From BCD1 sp965230565 (GTDB lineage Bacteria; Bacteroidota; Bacteroidia; Chitinophagales; Saprospiraceae), in contig CBDDLH010000016.1 of the NCBI GenBank assembly GCA_965230565.1, positions 806,001 through 870,000 of the forward strand: a stretch of DNA of 64,000 bases, in the 5' to 3' direction. The translations under genes were made by a program, and so were the position numbers. Under the pieces are notes generated by a model. That model was not told the DNA's origin. It ran no database searches and worked only from the letters and a program-made list of their open reading frames with translations. Shown here piece by piece: positions 1 to 9,402 of this stretch (position 1 is the first letter of the stretch; every line of letters starts with the position of its first letter).

Positions 1-1
1 T

Positions 2-2329
2 GGAAAAACCACTTTTGAAACATTTGGGTTTTACTCAACCGGAGTTTCCTGGGGTCCTAAAATGGAAGGACAAATGGTGCGTTGGTGGGATGGTGAATTA
101 AGACCCTATGACCCACAACCTGATAACCTGAAACAGTATTTTAACAACGGCCATACCACTACCCATAATCTTTCCTTTTCAGGAGGAGGCAAAATGGGTA
201 CGATGAGGGTTTCTCTTACCAGAACGGATCACGAGGCCGTCGTTCCCAATAGTTACTTCGACCAAACCACCGCAAATATTGGTTCCAGACTGGCTATCTC
301 CTCAAAAGTACGGGCAGACATTTCCCTTTCCTACATCAATTACAATCGGCTCAACAGCCCCACTCTGGGTGATGACAATAACGGTTCTTTCGGAAAAGGG
401 ATTTTATATAGTTGGCCAAGAAGTTATAAGGGCCTTGAAAAAGATATCAATATTTTGGATGACGGTACCCGTAACGATTATGGCGGAAATTATCCCTTTA
501 CTTTTTCACCTCCTCACCTTTGGTGGAACACTTATAATAATAACACAAACCTGGACAGGAATAAATTGATAGGAGGTATTTCCCTTACCTACGATGTGAC
601 CAATTGGCTGAATATTACCGGAAAGTTAGGCCTTGATTTTACGCTTACTCAATTCGAAACAAGACATAATCCAATTGATAACCTTGGGTTACAGGGAGGA
701 TTTTATGCCAACGAACTCGATCGGAATAAAGTGCTCAACAATGAATTTCTGATTACAGCACATAAAAAAAGTCTGTTTGGAAGGGCATTTGGTGCCAGCC
801 TTTCTGTCGGTGGTACACAATGGCAACGGAGTCGATATGCGATCAAGGGGAGCACTACCGAATGGATCAACCCCTGGTTATTCACTTTCAATAATTACAA
901 AGAAAGAATTGATGTTCCGATTCCGTCAGAATTTCGTTTCGATAAAAAGATCAACTCTGTTTACGGTTTCCTGAACCTCAACTTCCAGGACATTCTTTTT
1001 CTGGAATTGAGCGGTAGAAATGACTGGTCCTCAGCCTTACCAATTAATAATAACTCCTACTTCTACCCTTCTGCATCTATGAGCTTCATCTTAAGTGAAG
1101 CTGTGGACCTTCGTGTTCCATGGATCAATTTCCTGAAACTTCGTGCTGCTTACGCTGAAACGGCAACTGACACAGATCCGTTTGCCCTGGATTTCACTTA
1201 TGCAACAGGAGACTTCGGAGGCAGCCAGACAGCAACTTTGCCGACCATTATTCCCCCTTTGGAATTGAAACCGCAATTGGCGAACTCCTATGAAGCCGGA
1301 ATTAGCATGGGCTTATTCAATGACAAGGTACAACTCGACTTCACCTATTATCAGATCTGGTCTTTTGCGCAAATTCTCGACTCTCCGCTACCCGCATCTT
1401 CCGGAGCCAATTTTATTAAAATCAATACCGGCGAGATCCAGAACCAGGGCTTCGAAGGCACATTGGATATTACCTTATTACAAAAGAAAGACTTCTACTG
1501 GCAAACGGGATTGAATATCAGCAGAAACAGGAACAAGATCATCAGTCTTGGGGATGGTGCAGAAATTCTTCAACTGGCAGATATCTGGGGCCTCAACGGT
1601 CCGGCCATTGCCGTGAGGGAAGGAGAAGATTACGGAACCATAGTTGGCTATGATTATATCTACCATGAAGAAACAGGGCAACCTATTCTCAATGAAGCAG
1701 GTACTCATTATCTCTTCACCGAGAACCAGGTACCGGTTGGCAATGCTTCCCCGGATTTTACCGGAGGATGGAACATGAGATTGGGCTATAAAAATTTCAA
1801 TCTGACCACACTGGTAGATACCAAATGGGGAGGAGACATTTACGCAGGTTCCTATGTGATCGGATTGCAAACCGGGCAAAGTCCGGAGACACTTTTAGAG
1901 CGAAATGGCGGTGGCCTCTCCTACACAGACCCTGAGGGAAATCAACGCAATATCGGGGTAATTCTTGATGGAGTTTATGCCGATGGGACACCCAATGACA
2001 AAGTAGTTCACTATTATTTCAAATATGTACCAAACGCCGGAGGCTGGGGCCGTTTCCTGACCACTCCGGGTATCCTTGAAAATTCCTGGGTAAAACTCCG
2101 TGAAGTAGCTTTGACTTATGATTTTCCGGAAAGTGTTTTGAAAAAATCAAAGGTATTCCAAAATCTCACTGCCTCCATTGTCGGTCGCGACCTATTTTAC
2201 CTGTACGCCAGTTTACCTGACAATATCAATCCGGAAGGTTCCAACGGATCCGGAAATGCCCAGGGCCTTGAATGGGCATCGTTTCCGAGCATGCGTTCCA
2301 TCAGTTTTAATGTAAAAGCAACATTTTAA
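2..2329 (+). CDS. SusC/RagA-like TonB-linked outer membrane protein, C-terminal part
   Basis: The frame is already open at base 2, so this is the 3' part of a gene that starts left of the window; the first internal Met (base 62) is not the true start. About 775 residues are present, which are most of the 22-strand beta-barrel; the signal peptide, carboxypeptidase-like domain and plug are missing. Alternating aromatic strands, an NDWSSALP segment and a terminal beta-strand ending in aromatic Phe are typical of SusC proteins. SusC receptors sit in the outer membrane and import glycan or peptide ligands using TonB energy together with a SusD lid. The SusD-like gene follows 22 bases after the stop, so the two form an operon. 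The substrate cannot be read from sequence. Confidence 0.93.
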   Translation, partial: GKTTFETFGFYSTGVSWGPKMEGQMVRWWDGELRPYDPQPDNLKQYFNNGHTTTHNLSFSGGGKMGTMRVSLTRTDHEAVVPNSYFDQTTANIGSRLAISSKVRADISLSYINYNRLNSPTLGDDNNGSFGKGILYSWPRSYKGLEKDINILDDGTRNDYGGNYPFTFSPPHLWWNTYNNNTNLDRNKLIGGISLTYDVTNWLNITGKLGLDFTLTQFETRHNPIDNLGLQGGFYANELDRNKVLNNEFLITAHKKSLFGRAFGASLSVGGTQWQRSRYAIKGSTTEWINPWLFTFNNYKERIDVPIPSEFRFDKKINSVYGFLNLNFQDILFLELSGRNDWSSALPINNNSYFYPSASMSFILSEAVDLRVPWINFLKLRAAYAETATDTDPFALDFTYATGDFGGSQTATLPTIIPPLELKPQLANSYEAGISMGLFNDKVQLDFTYYQIWSFAQILDSPLPASSGANFIKINTGEIQNQGFEGTLDITLLQKKDFYWQTGLNISRNRNKIISLGDGAEILQLADIWGLNGPAIAVREGEDYGTIVGYDYIYHEETGQPILNEAGTHYLFTENQVPVGNASPDFTGGWNMRLGYKNFNLTTLVDTKWGGDIYAGSYVIGLQTGQSPETLLERNGGGLSYTDPEGNQRNIGVILDGVYADGTPNDKVVHYYFKYVPNAGGWGRFLTTPGILENSWVKLREVALTYDFPESVLKKSKVFQNLTASIVGRDLFYLYASLPDNINPEGSNGSGNAQGLEWASFPSMRSISFNVKATF

Positions 2330-2351
2330 ACGCCAGTTAATTATCCAGCAA

Positions 2352-3950
2352 ATGAAGAAATTAAAAATATATTTTGCCCTGATTTTGGCTACAACCCTAT
2401 ATGCTTCCTGCGACAAAGGATTTGAAGAACTCAATAAAAATCCTTTTCAGTCCACAGTAACTGAGATTGGTCCATTATTTAATACTTGTGTAAATTCCCT
2501 TCGGTTAGGCTGGAGCGAACAATTATATCTCTATAACGAAACCTTGTACGAAATAACCCAGCAAGCTGCTTTGTCCTCCAATACTTTCCAAAACGTCTCC
2601 ATTGGCTCGGAAGACATCTGGAACAATTATTACATTACCCTGGCCCATTTCAGGGAACTGGAATCGAGATTTGATGCATGGGAAGGTGATCAGGAGGCAC
2701 TTAATAATGCCAGAGCCATGGTAAAAATCTTATTGGCATACAAAACATTTAAGCTTACAGACCTGTTCGGGGATATGCCTTTTTTTGATGCGGGTCGAGG
2801 ATTTGAAGACCTGACATACGCACGTCCGAAATTTGATACACAGGAAGAAATTTATACTTTTTTACTGGAAGAACTCAAGTGGTCTGTTGAACATATCAAT
2901 ACAGCTCCAAATCCCCAAACAAGTTCTGGAGAAGGGTATTACGATCTGGGAAGTTTTGAGACTTTTTTAAACGGAGATATGGCCCTTTGGGTGAAGTTTG
3001 CCAATAGCATGAGATTAAGGCATGCAGTGCGCATGTATGAAAAAGCACCACAAGTTGCAGGTCCGATAATTGCTGAAATTCTGGAAAACGATCTTCCTTT
3101 AGTAACAGACTATTCAGACAACATCCTGATGGTACCAAGACAACAACAATGGCTGAATCTATCAGTCGGCTGGTCTTTCAGGGAGCATAAGAAACTGAGG
3201 ATGGGCAGCAACATCTGGCATCAGTTTTCAGAAAATGACAACCTGGATGGCAGTGGCATTTTCGATCCCAGGTGTTATGTCTTTTTCGAACCCAACAATG
3301 CGAATGAATGGGTTCCGTTTCCACAAATTCCCGACGAAGACACGCCGCAATCCGGAGGCATTCCCTACCAGTACCACAGGGATGATAATTACGCCATAAA
3401 AGGCCAGGACAACATCTACTCTCCCCTAAATTACTACCTGATCAGGGACGAGCAGGATGTTCCGGAAATTCTTTTCTCAGCAGCAGAGATCCATTACCTG
3501 TTAGCCGAAATCTACTATCGCGGTATGGGCGTGCCCGTTGATGAAGGGGAAGCCGATGGTGAGTACACCATTGGGCTTGCTGAATCTATTGCCTTTTGGC
3601 AACAAGTAGCCCATGGTTGTGAAATATGGACAAATGCTCAAACACCCCTGTCTTCAGGAGAGATTTTTGCCGTGGCCAATCACCCGCAATTGAGTATATT
3701 TGAAAGTGTAGACAAACTTAAACTACTTTACGCTCAACGTTGGATAGATGCTTTCCGCCAACCGTGGGAAGCTTATGCTTTGGTAAGAAGAACCGGTGGG
3801 CAAACTCCACATGAAGGAAGCATTAAAACCCATTACAGGTTTGCTTATCCTCCGGGAGAAGTAGAAAACAATCCGGACAACTGGGCCGAACAGGTTGCAA
3901 GAATGGGTGAAGATTCCCATTTGACTAAAATCTGGTGGATGCCCGAATGA
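2352..3950 (+). CDS. SusD/RagB-like nutrient-binding lipoprotein
   Basis: A 532-residue protein with a lipoprotein signal (hydrophobic stretch ending in YASC, Cys20) followed by CDKGFEELNKNP, the usual mature N-terminus of the SusD-like family. The body is alpha-helical with TPR-like helices, and has AAEIHYLLAEIYYRG near the C-terminal third, where family members carry their conserved helix pair. SusD proteins cover the extracellular face of the SusC barrel and bind ligand. It lies directly behind the susC gene and 45 bases before the secreted PNGase F-like gene on the same strand, so co-transcription of all three is likely. It resembles the SusD-like_2 branch more than classical starch SusD, so the ligand is open. 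Confidence 0.93.
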   Translation: MKKLKIYFALILATTLYASCDKGFEELNKNPFQSTVTEIGPLFNTCVNSLRLGWSEQLYLYNETLYEITQQAALSSNTFQNVSIGSEDIWNNYYITLAHFRELESRFDAWEGDQEALNNARAMVKILLAYKTFKLTDLFGDMPFFDAGRGFEDLTYARPKFDTQEEIYTFLLEELKWSVEHINTAPNPQTSSGEGYYDLGSFETFLNGDMALWVKFANSMRLRHAVRMYEKAPQVAGPIIAEILENDLPLVTDYSDNILMVPRQQQWLNLSVGWSFREHKKLRMGSNIWHQFSENDNLDGSGIFDPRCYVFFEPNNANEWVPFPQIPDEDTPQSGGIPYQYHRDDNYAIKGQDNIYSPLNYYLIRDEQDVPEILFSAAEIHYLLAEIYYRGMGVPVDEGEADGEYTIGLAESIAFWQQVAHGCEIWTNAQTPLSSGEIFAVANHPQLSIFESVDKLKLLYAQRWIDAFRQPWEAYALVRRTGGQTPHEGSIKTHYRFAYPPGEVENNPDNWAEQVARMGEDSHLTKIWWMPE

Positions 3951-3995
3951 TTAAAATATTAACCAATTACCTAAAATAAAACAAACCTTATTTCT

Positions 3996-6512
3996 ATGAA
4001 AAATATTTACTTTAAACTTAAGCCGGTACTACTGGTAATACTCACCGTTATTCCGGCATTTTTAATGTCTCAATCTGACCAATACCTGCATTTTGACCGG
4101 GTAGATGATCATGTAATTCTCGAAAATGGATCACAGTACATTGCCAATTCCACCAAAATTACCATGGCAGGTTGGTTTTATACTGACCAGCTAGCGTATG
4201 GTCAGGGTATGATTGGAATACGGGATGGTAGCGGCAATGGAATGTACCTCATTCAATTGAATAACGGTACACTGGAATGCAGGTTGGAAACCAACACAGG
4301 TTTGCATGAATATGTCGCTCCCAGTTTCAGTATTGTACCACAGGTATGGCAACACATTGCCTGGGTTTACGACGGATCAACCGTAACGCTTTATATTGAT
4401 GGAAACATCAAAGGAAGTTCTTCTGCTTCCGGAACCATTTCCAGTACAAATATCCACTTTGCCATTGGAAGAAGTATTCTGGCGGATTTTAATTTCTACT
4501 TTGGCGGAAGAGCAGATGAGGTTTCACTCTGGAGTGTTGCCTTAACGCAGGAACAGATTCAGGATATGATGGAAAATGAGTTGAATGGTGATGAAACAGG
4601 ATTGGAAGCCTATTATAAATTTAATCAGGGGGTTCCTGGGGAAGACAATACCTCCATCATGGAACTTGTCAGCGAAGTAGGCGATGGTGAACGAGATGGC
4701 CAACTGCTTAACTTCGCCCTGACTGGAGAGACTTCTAACTTTTTAGGGGATCTTAATGTTGGGTTCCAGGCGATCACTTTTCCGCAAATCCCCAATAAGC
4801 TTACAACCGATCCACCTTTTGATTTAGCGGCAAGTGCGAGTTCCGGACTTCCTGTTGAATATGAAATTGTTTCAGGACCGGCATCAATAAATGAGAATAC
4901 AATAACCCTTGATGGTGTTGCTGGTGAAGTAACGGTCAAAGCAAGTCAGCCTGGAAATGATGATTATGACCCGGCAGACGATTTGCTGAACGTTTTCCAG
5001 GTTTTGAATCCTGATACTTATGCACCGGCAGTTGAGGTTCGTAGTCCTCTGGCCGGCGATGTTTATGTTCCTTCTTTGACCGCCATTCAATTGGCCGCTA
5101 TTGTTGATATTGGATTTCCTGAGTTATTTTCAGTTCAGGAAGTAACCTTTGAAATAGATGGAGAGAGCATTACCGCAACCGACTGGGAAAATACCCATTA
5201 CACAGGCTGGTGGACTCCTCAGGCGTATGGATCTTATACTCTTGATGTAGTGGCAACCAGTAATTTTGGTGCCACTTTTACCGAAAGTGTAAATATTTCC
5301 ATAGTTGAAACAGCCGTAAGTACTGATGTAATGGCGGCTGATGATGTTTGGTTGAATACAGGTAACCCCTCCGAAGTTGTTGAAGCAGAATTACCTTCCT
5401 ACCTGGGTGCTTATAACCAAATCACTGCCAACCTTGATTTGAATTGTCCCTCCGGAGGCTGTGGTGAATGGGACAGAGTTGCCAGCATTGAAGCCAAAGG
5501 ACATAATGGAGAGTGGATTGAAATCATTCGCTATATCACACCCTATGGTGTGCCTTGTTCTCACAGTATTGATGTGACGGATTATATGTCTATCCTTCAG
5601 GGTAAGATAGCTTTCAGACTGAATTGCGGAACCCTGGATAATGGCTTTTTGTACGATCTATCCTTTTCTTATTCAGAAGGCACACCGGAATATCCATACA
5701 GTAGCATCACCAAATTGTGGAACGAGACCTACGCATTTGGAGACCCCGCAGATCTGCAGCCCGTTATACCGGTAACAGTTTCATTCCCTGCAAATGCTGT
5801 TGCCTCCACATTGAAAGTTGTTTCAACCGGACATGGCTGGGGTGATAACAATTCCGGAAATGCAGCGGAATTCCATGAAGACACCCATCATATATGGGTG
5901 AATGGAACACAGACCTTTGAACAACATAACTGGAATGATTGCAACCCGAATCCGGATGGCTGCCAGCCCCAAAATGGAACCTGGTTCCATGACAGAGCAG
6001 GATGGTGTCCGGGGGCTATTGCTCCATGGTTTGATTTCAATATGACGCAATACATCGGCAACAATGTTGAATTGGGCTATGTCTTTGACGAGGATTATGT
6101 GGACAATTGCCACCCTAACAATCCAGGCTGTGTCAGTGGAATCACTTGCCCTAACTGTGATGATGGGTTCAATCCGCATTTGATAGTAGCTACCAATCTG
6201 GTAACCTTTTCCGGGGTACCGCTGGTCGAAGGAGTAGTTGTGAATAATGAAGACCCACTCATTAGCCAAAATGAGGTGAGTATTTTCCCTAATCCAAGTA
6301 GCGGCCAGTTTACCATCTCTTTGGAAAAATCTGCCAATGATATTTTTGTAAGAATCATTAATAACACTGGACAGCTGGTTAAAAGAATTGACCATGCCAA
6401 TGTGGTAATGAATGAGTTGAACGTAGATATGTCAGGTTTACCGAAAGGTATCTATCTCATTGATATGGATATTGATGATCAGCGAATTACCAAAAAGTTG
6501 ATCGTTGAATAA
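3996..6512 (+). CDS. Secreted LamG / PNGase F-like protein with T9SS sorting domain
   Basis: An 838-residue secreted protein. Order: signal peptide (1-25), LamG/concanavalin-type jelly roll (about 28-210), a short Ig/MBG-like domain (about 250-340), a second Ig-like domain (about 345-440), a PNGase F-like pair of jelly rolls (about 447-735) and a type A T9SS sorting domain (about 761-838, with FPNPSSG and a KKLIV-type end). The PNGase F match rests on CGEWDR (489-494), EIIRYITPYG, IDVTDYMS, GHGWG (612-616) and DRAGWCPG (666-673). By alignment from memory with Elizabethkingia PNGase F, catalytic Asp60 corresponds to Asp493 and Glu206 to Glu625, whereas Glu118 seems not conserved. Family members remove N-glycans from glycoproteins. 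It follows susC/susD, so glycoprotein or N-glycan harvesting is a reasonable inference; a non-catalytic binding role is possible. Confidence 0.82.
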   Translation: MKNIYFKLKPVLLVILTVIPAFLMSQSDQYLHFDRVDDHVILENGSQYIANSTKITMAGWFYTDQLAYGQGMIGIRDGSGNGMYLIQLNNGTLECRLETNTGLHEYVAPSFSIVPQVWQHIAWVYDGSTVTLYIDGNIKGSSSASGTISSTNIHFAIGRSILADFNFYFGGRADEVSLWSVALTQEQIQDMMENELNGDETGLEAYYKFNQGVPGEDNTSIMELVSEVGDGERDGQLLNFALTGETSNFLGDLNVGFQAITFPQIPNKLTTDPPFDLAASASSGLPVEYEIVSGPASINENTITLDGVAGEVTVKASQPGNDDYDPADDLLNVFQVLNPDTYAPAVEVRSPLAGDVYVPSLTAIQLAAIVDIGFPELFSVQEVTFEIDGESITATDWENTHYTGWWTPQAYGSYTLDVVATSNFGATFTESVNISIVETAVSTDVMAADDVWLNTGNPSEVVEAELPSYLGAYNQITANLDLNCPSGGCGEWDRVASIEAKGHNGEWIEIIRYITPYGVPCSHSIDVTDYMSILQGKIAFRLNCGTLDNGFLYDLSFSYSEGTPEYPYSSITKLWNETYAFGDPADLQPVIPVTVSFPANAVASTLKVVSTGHGWGDNNSGNAAEFHEDTHHIWVNGTQTFEQHNWNDCNPNPDGCQPQNGTWFHDRAGWCPGAIAPWFDFNMTQYIGNNVELGYVFDEDYVDNCHPNNPGCVSGITCPNCDDGFNPHLIVATNLVTFSGVPLVEGVVVNNEDPLISQNEVSIFPNPSSGQFTISLEKSANDIFVRIINNTGQLVKRIDHANVVMNELNVDMSGLPKGIYLIDMDIDDQRITKKLIVE

Positions 6513-6530
6513 AACGTATTCTGGTTTATT

Positions 6531-6568
6531 AATAATCCCGGCGCTGATTCAACAGGGCCGGGATTATT
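6531..6568. terminator. Bidirectional intrinsic terminator
   Basis: A perfect 12-bp stem (AATAATCCCGGC / GCCGGGATTATT) with a 14-base loop and a T-run on the + side. It sits between the convergent PNGase F-like gene and the cysteine desulfurase gene and can serve both. Confidence 0.9.
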
Positions 6569-6576
6569 TTTTACTC

Positions 6577-7707
6577 CTATTCCAGTATTTCCTTGAGTTT
6601 TTCCATTACAATGTCTACCTCCTCACGAGTATTATGGTGGGAAAAAGAAAAGCGAATGGTCTTTCTGGGTGAGTCTCCATGAATGGCTTCCATTACATGT
6701 GATCCGGCATCGGCACCTGACGTACAGGCACTTCCTCCTGATACGCTTATTCCGGCAATATCAAGATTTAATAAGAGTAACTCTGCCCTTGGAGACGGAG
6801 GGAAAGAAACGCTGAGGACCTTATAATGGCCGCCGGTTTCAGGACCATTAAAATAGATATCGTCAAATTCCTTTAATAGTGCTTCTTTCATATAAGACCT
6901 TACCTCTTCCACGAGGGTTTTTCGTTCTTCCAGGTTATCATAGGCCAACTCCATTGCTTTTGCCAAGCCAAGAATATTGTGAATGCTTTCTGTCCCGGCC
7001 CGCATATTTCGCTCCTGTCCTCCCCCATCGATCATGGGTTTGATGATGTTATCGCTATTTATGTAAACAAAACCGGAACCCTTTGGTCCATAAAACTTAT
7101 GTGCTGATCCGCTGATAAATGAAATACGGGTCTTGGAAAGATCTAATGGGAAATAGCCTATGGTTTGTACGGTATCAGAATGGAAAAGTACATCGGCTTG
7201 ATCACAAATGGCCGCTATTGCTTCCAAATCAATCATGCTTCCGGTTTCGTTATTGGAATGCATTAAGGAAACCAGTGTTTTTTGAGTATTATCTTTCAAT
7301 AAACGCTCAAGTTCATCAACAATTGGAAGTCCTTTTTCATCAATTCCTAACATAACGATCTCTACCTCGGGCCAGTCTCTTTTTATAGCATTAAAACTAT
7401 GTAAATTACAGTGATGCTCCACCGGCGTACTGATAATACGACGAACCCCCAGATCACGCACAGCCCCTTTCAAGACCATATTGTTAGATTCAGAACCTCC
7501 TGAGGTGAAAAATATTTCTCCAATGGAAGCTCCCAGATAATTTGCTACCTTTTTCCTGGCTTGTTCAAGTGCAGCTCTAGCCATCCTGCCTTCAGCATGA
7601 ATCGAGGATGCATTACCGTAAAGATTTTGCATAGCCTCCATCATTTCTTTTTGCACTTCGGGGTCTATGGGAGTCGTTGCTGCGTTATCAAAATAGATTC
7701 TGGACAT
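6577..7707 (-). CDS. Cysteine desulfurase, NifS/IscS type
   Basis: A 376-residue PLP-dependent class V enzyme. It begins with IYFDNAATTP, has the PLP-binding Lys204 in SGSAHKFYGPKG, the His pair in PVEHHC, and the catalytic Cys328 in SGGSACTSG, the loop that carries the persulfide in IscS/NifS. The reaction is cysteine to alanine plus enzyme-bound persulfide, feeding Fe-S cluster assembly or tRNA thiolation. Length is usual for the NifS/IscS group. It lies 50 bases downstream of another class V enzyme on the same strand, so the two probably share a transcript. No iscU, sufC or thiI gene is nearby, so the sulfur acceptor cannot be inferred from context. Confidence 0.93.
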   Translation of the reverse strand: MSRIYFDNAATTPIDPEVQKEMMEAMQNLYGNASSIHAEGRMARAALEQARKKVANYLGASIGEIFFTSGGSESNNMVLKGAVRDLGVRRIISTPVEHHCNLHSFNAIKRDWPEVEIVMLGIDEKGLPIVDELERLLKDNTQKTLVSLMHSNNETGSMIDLEAIAAICDQADVLFHSDTVQTIGYFPLDLSKTRISFISGSAHKFYGPKGSGFVYINSDNIIKPMIDGGGQERNMRAGTESIHNILGLAKAMELAYDNLEERKTLVEEVRSYMKEALLKEFDDIYFNGPETGGHYKVLSVSFPPSPRAELLLLNLDIAGISVSGGSACTSGADAGSHVMEAIHGDSPRKTIRFSFSHHNTREEVDIVMEKLKEILE

Positions 7708-7757
7708 GTTTCTGGTAGATGGTTAACAGCAATACAATTTTTAAGAAAATAGTATTG

Positions 7758-9260
7758 CTAATGTAATTTGCGCTCAAACCAATTTTTCACTATGCGTTGC
7801 TCTGTGTCGTCGCCTTTAATGTAGGTGAATTCGTTGGTATGCAGGTTGTACTCATAATCCTTTGCCCATTCTTCATGGTGCTTACACAAGGCCTCAATGC
7901 TATCCAATAGCAAATCTACTTCCACATCAGTCATGGTAGGGTGAATAGACATTCTGATCCAACCGGGTTTTCCGGATAAGTTACCCATATTGATCTGCTC
8001 CGTTATTTGTTTGGAAAATTCCTGGGTTACCTCCAACAAATAATGACCATAAGTTCCTGCACAAGAACAACCACCTCTCACCTGGACACCAAACCTGTCA
8101 TTCAACAATTTCACTCCAAGATTAAAGTGCAAATCCTCAATATAAAAAGAAATCACTCCCAGACGATCCCGTACATTATCGGCAAGGACATGGAGGTTAG
8201 GTAATTGATCAAATCGGTGCCAGATCTTTTCCAGTAGTTCTTCTTCTCTGGCAAGAATTTTATCAACACCAATTTCTTCTTTAAGCTGCATGGCCAGAGC
8301 AACTTTTATGGTTTGCAAAAATGCAGGGGTTCCTCCATCTTCCCGGGCCTCAATTTCATCAACATATTTGTGCTCTCCCCAGGGATTGGTCCAATCTACG
8401 GTACCCCCTCCCGGATTGTCGGGTACTTTGTTTTTATATAATTTCGGATCGAAGATCAAAACACCTGTTCCCCCGGGACCACCTAGAAATTTGTGGGGCG
8501 AAAAATAAATGGCGTCGAGGTGTTTCAACTCCTCCTTTGGCCTCATTTCAATATCAATGTATGGTGCCGAGCAAGCGAAATCCACAAAACAAAGCCCACC
8601 GTGTTTATGCATTATCTCTGCTACTTCATGATAAGGGGTAATGATGCCGGTTACGTTGGAACAACTGGTAATAGCAGCGATTTTCTTTTTTCGGTCTTTA
8701 TATTTTTCAAGTAAATTTTCCAGATTTCCCAACTCCATCAATCCTTCATCATTAGCCGGGATTACCACAACATCCGCCAGGGTTTCAAGCCAGGAGGTTT
8801 GATTGGAATGGTGTTCCATATGGCTAACGAAGATCACAGGCTTTTTATCACCAGATAGGTTGACTCCATTTCTGAATCGCTCATGGACCTTAATGCCAAG
8901 GATTCGCTGGAATTTATTGACAACTCCCGTCATACCTGAATTGGAGGAAATGATCACATCACTTTCCCAGGCACCAACATGTTTTTTAATATATTTCTTG
9001 GCATGATGGTAAGCCATTGTCATGCTGGATCCGGTTACGGTAGTTTCCGTATGCGTATTCCCCACAAAAGGTCCGATTTCTTCCGCTAACAACCTTTCGA
9101 CCGGTCCATATAAACGGCCGCTCGCCGTCCAGTCTGCATACAATATCCTTTTCTTACCAAATGGCGTTTCAAAAGTCTGATTGTAACCGACGACATTTTT
9201 CCTGAAAGGCTCAAAGTAGCTCTCCAGCTTACTTGATGGTTTTATATTTGTTGACTGCAT
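7758..9260 (-). CDS. Class V aminotransferase-fold PLP enzyme (desulfurase-like)
   Basis: About 500 residues. The reading frame stays open to 9383, but I place the start at the Met at 9260 (MQSTNIKPSS): the upstream part would run through a terminator hairpin and encodes an unconvincing Cys/Phe-rich stretch. PLP Lys is in YFSPHKFLGGPGGTG, and a Cys-containing loop VRGGCSCAGTYGHY takes the place of the SufS/IscS cysteine loop. The N-terminal ILYADWTASGRLY and VGNTHTETT segments match a family of longer SufS-like proteins common in Bacteroidota and often annotated only as aminotransferase class V. Sulfur transfer is plausible but not shown. It is followed after 50 bases by a second class V enzyme on the same strand. 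Confidence 0.87.
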   Translation of the reverse strand: MQSTNIKPSSKLESYFEPFRKNVVGYNQTFETPFGKKRILYADWTASGRLYGPVERLLAEEIGPFVGNTHTETTVTGSSMTMAYHHAKKYIKKHVGAWESDVIISSNSGMTGVVNKFQRILGIKVHERFRNGVNLSGDKKPVIFVSHMEHHSNQTSWLETLADVVVIPANDEGLMELGNLENLLEKYKDRKKKIAAITSCSNVTGIITPYHEVAEIMHKHGGLCFVDFACSAPYIDIEMRPKEELKHLDAIYFSPHKFLGGPGGTGVLIFDPKLYKNKVPDNPGGGTVDWTNPWGEHKYVDEIEAREDGGTPAFLQTIKVALAMQLKEEIGVDKILAREEELLEKIWHRFDQLPNLHVLADNVRDRLGVISFYIEDLHFNLGVKLLNDRFGVQVRGGCSCAGTYGHYLLEVTQEFSKQITEQINMGNLSGKPGWIRMSIHPTMTDVEVDLLLDSIEALCKHHEEWAKDYEYNLHTNEFTYIKGDDTEQRIVKNWFERKLH

Positions 9261-9326
9261 TGCCTTTACACTTTTCGAATGATTCTTTTTGCAAAGAAAC
9301 GGAAAAGTAGAACAATAAAGAAATGC

Positions 9327-9365
9327 AAAAGGCTCCCCGAATGTCATCCATTCGACGAGCCTTTT
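9327..9365. terminator. Intrinsic terminator downstream of the DUF975-like gene
   Basis: Arms AAAAGGCTC and CGAATG pair with CATTCG and GAGCCTTTT across a 2x2 internal loop, giving a near-symmetrical hairpin with A and T flanks. It lies between the end of the membrane protein gene (9403) and the chosen start of the class V enzyme (9260), which supports that start choice. Confidence 0.8.
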
Positions 9366-9402
9366 CAACTTGTTAAGGAGCAAGCCCCTGTACTATTTAA
9401 AA

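Noticed and set aside
5823..6395. 190-codon antisense frame in the PNGase F-like gene
   Set aside because: Fully inside a well-supported gene with clear domains and sorting signal.
9261..9383. N-terminal extension of the class V enzyme
   Set aside because: It lies across a terminator hairpin and encodes a Cys/Phe-rich stretch without family resemblance; Met at 9260 gives the expected start.
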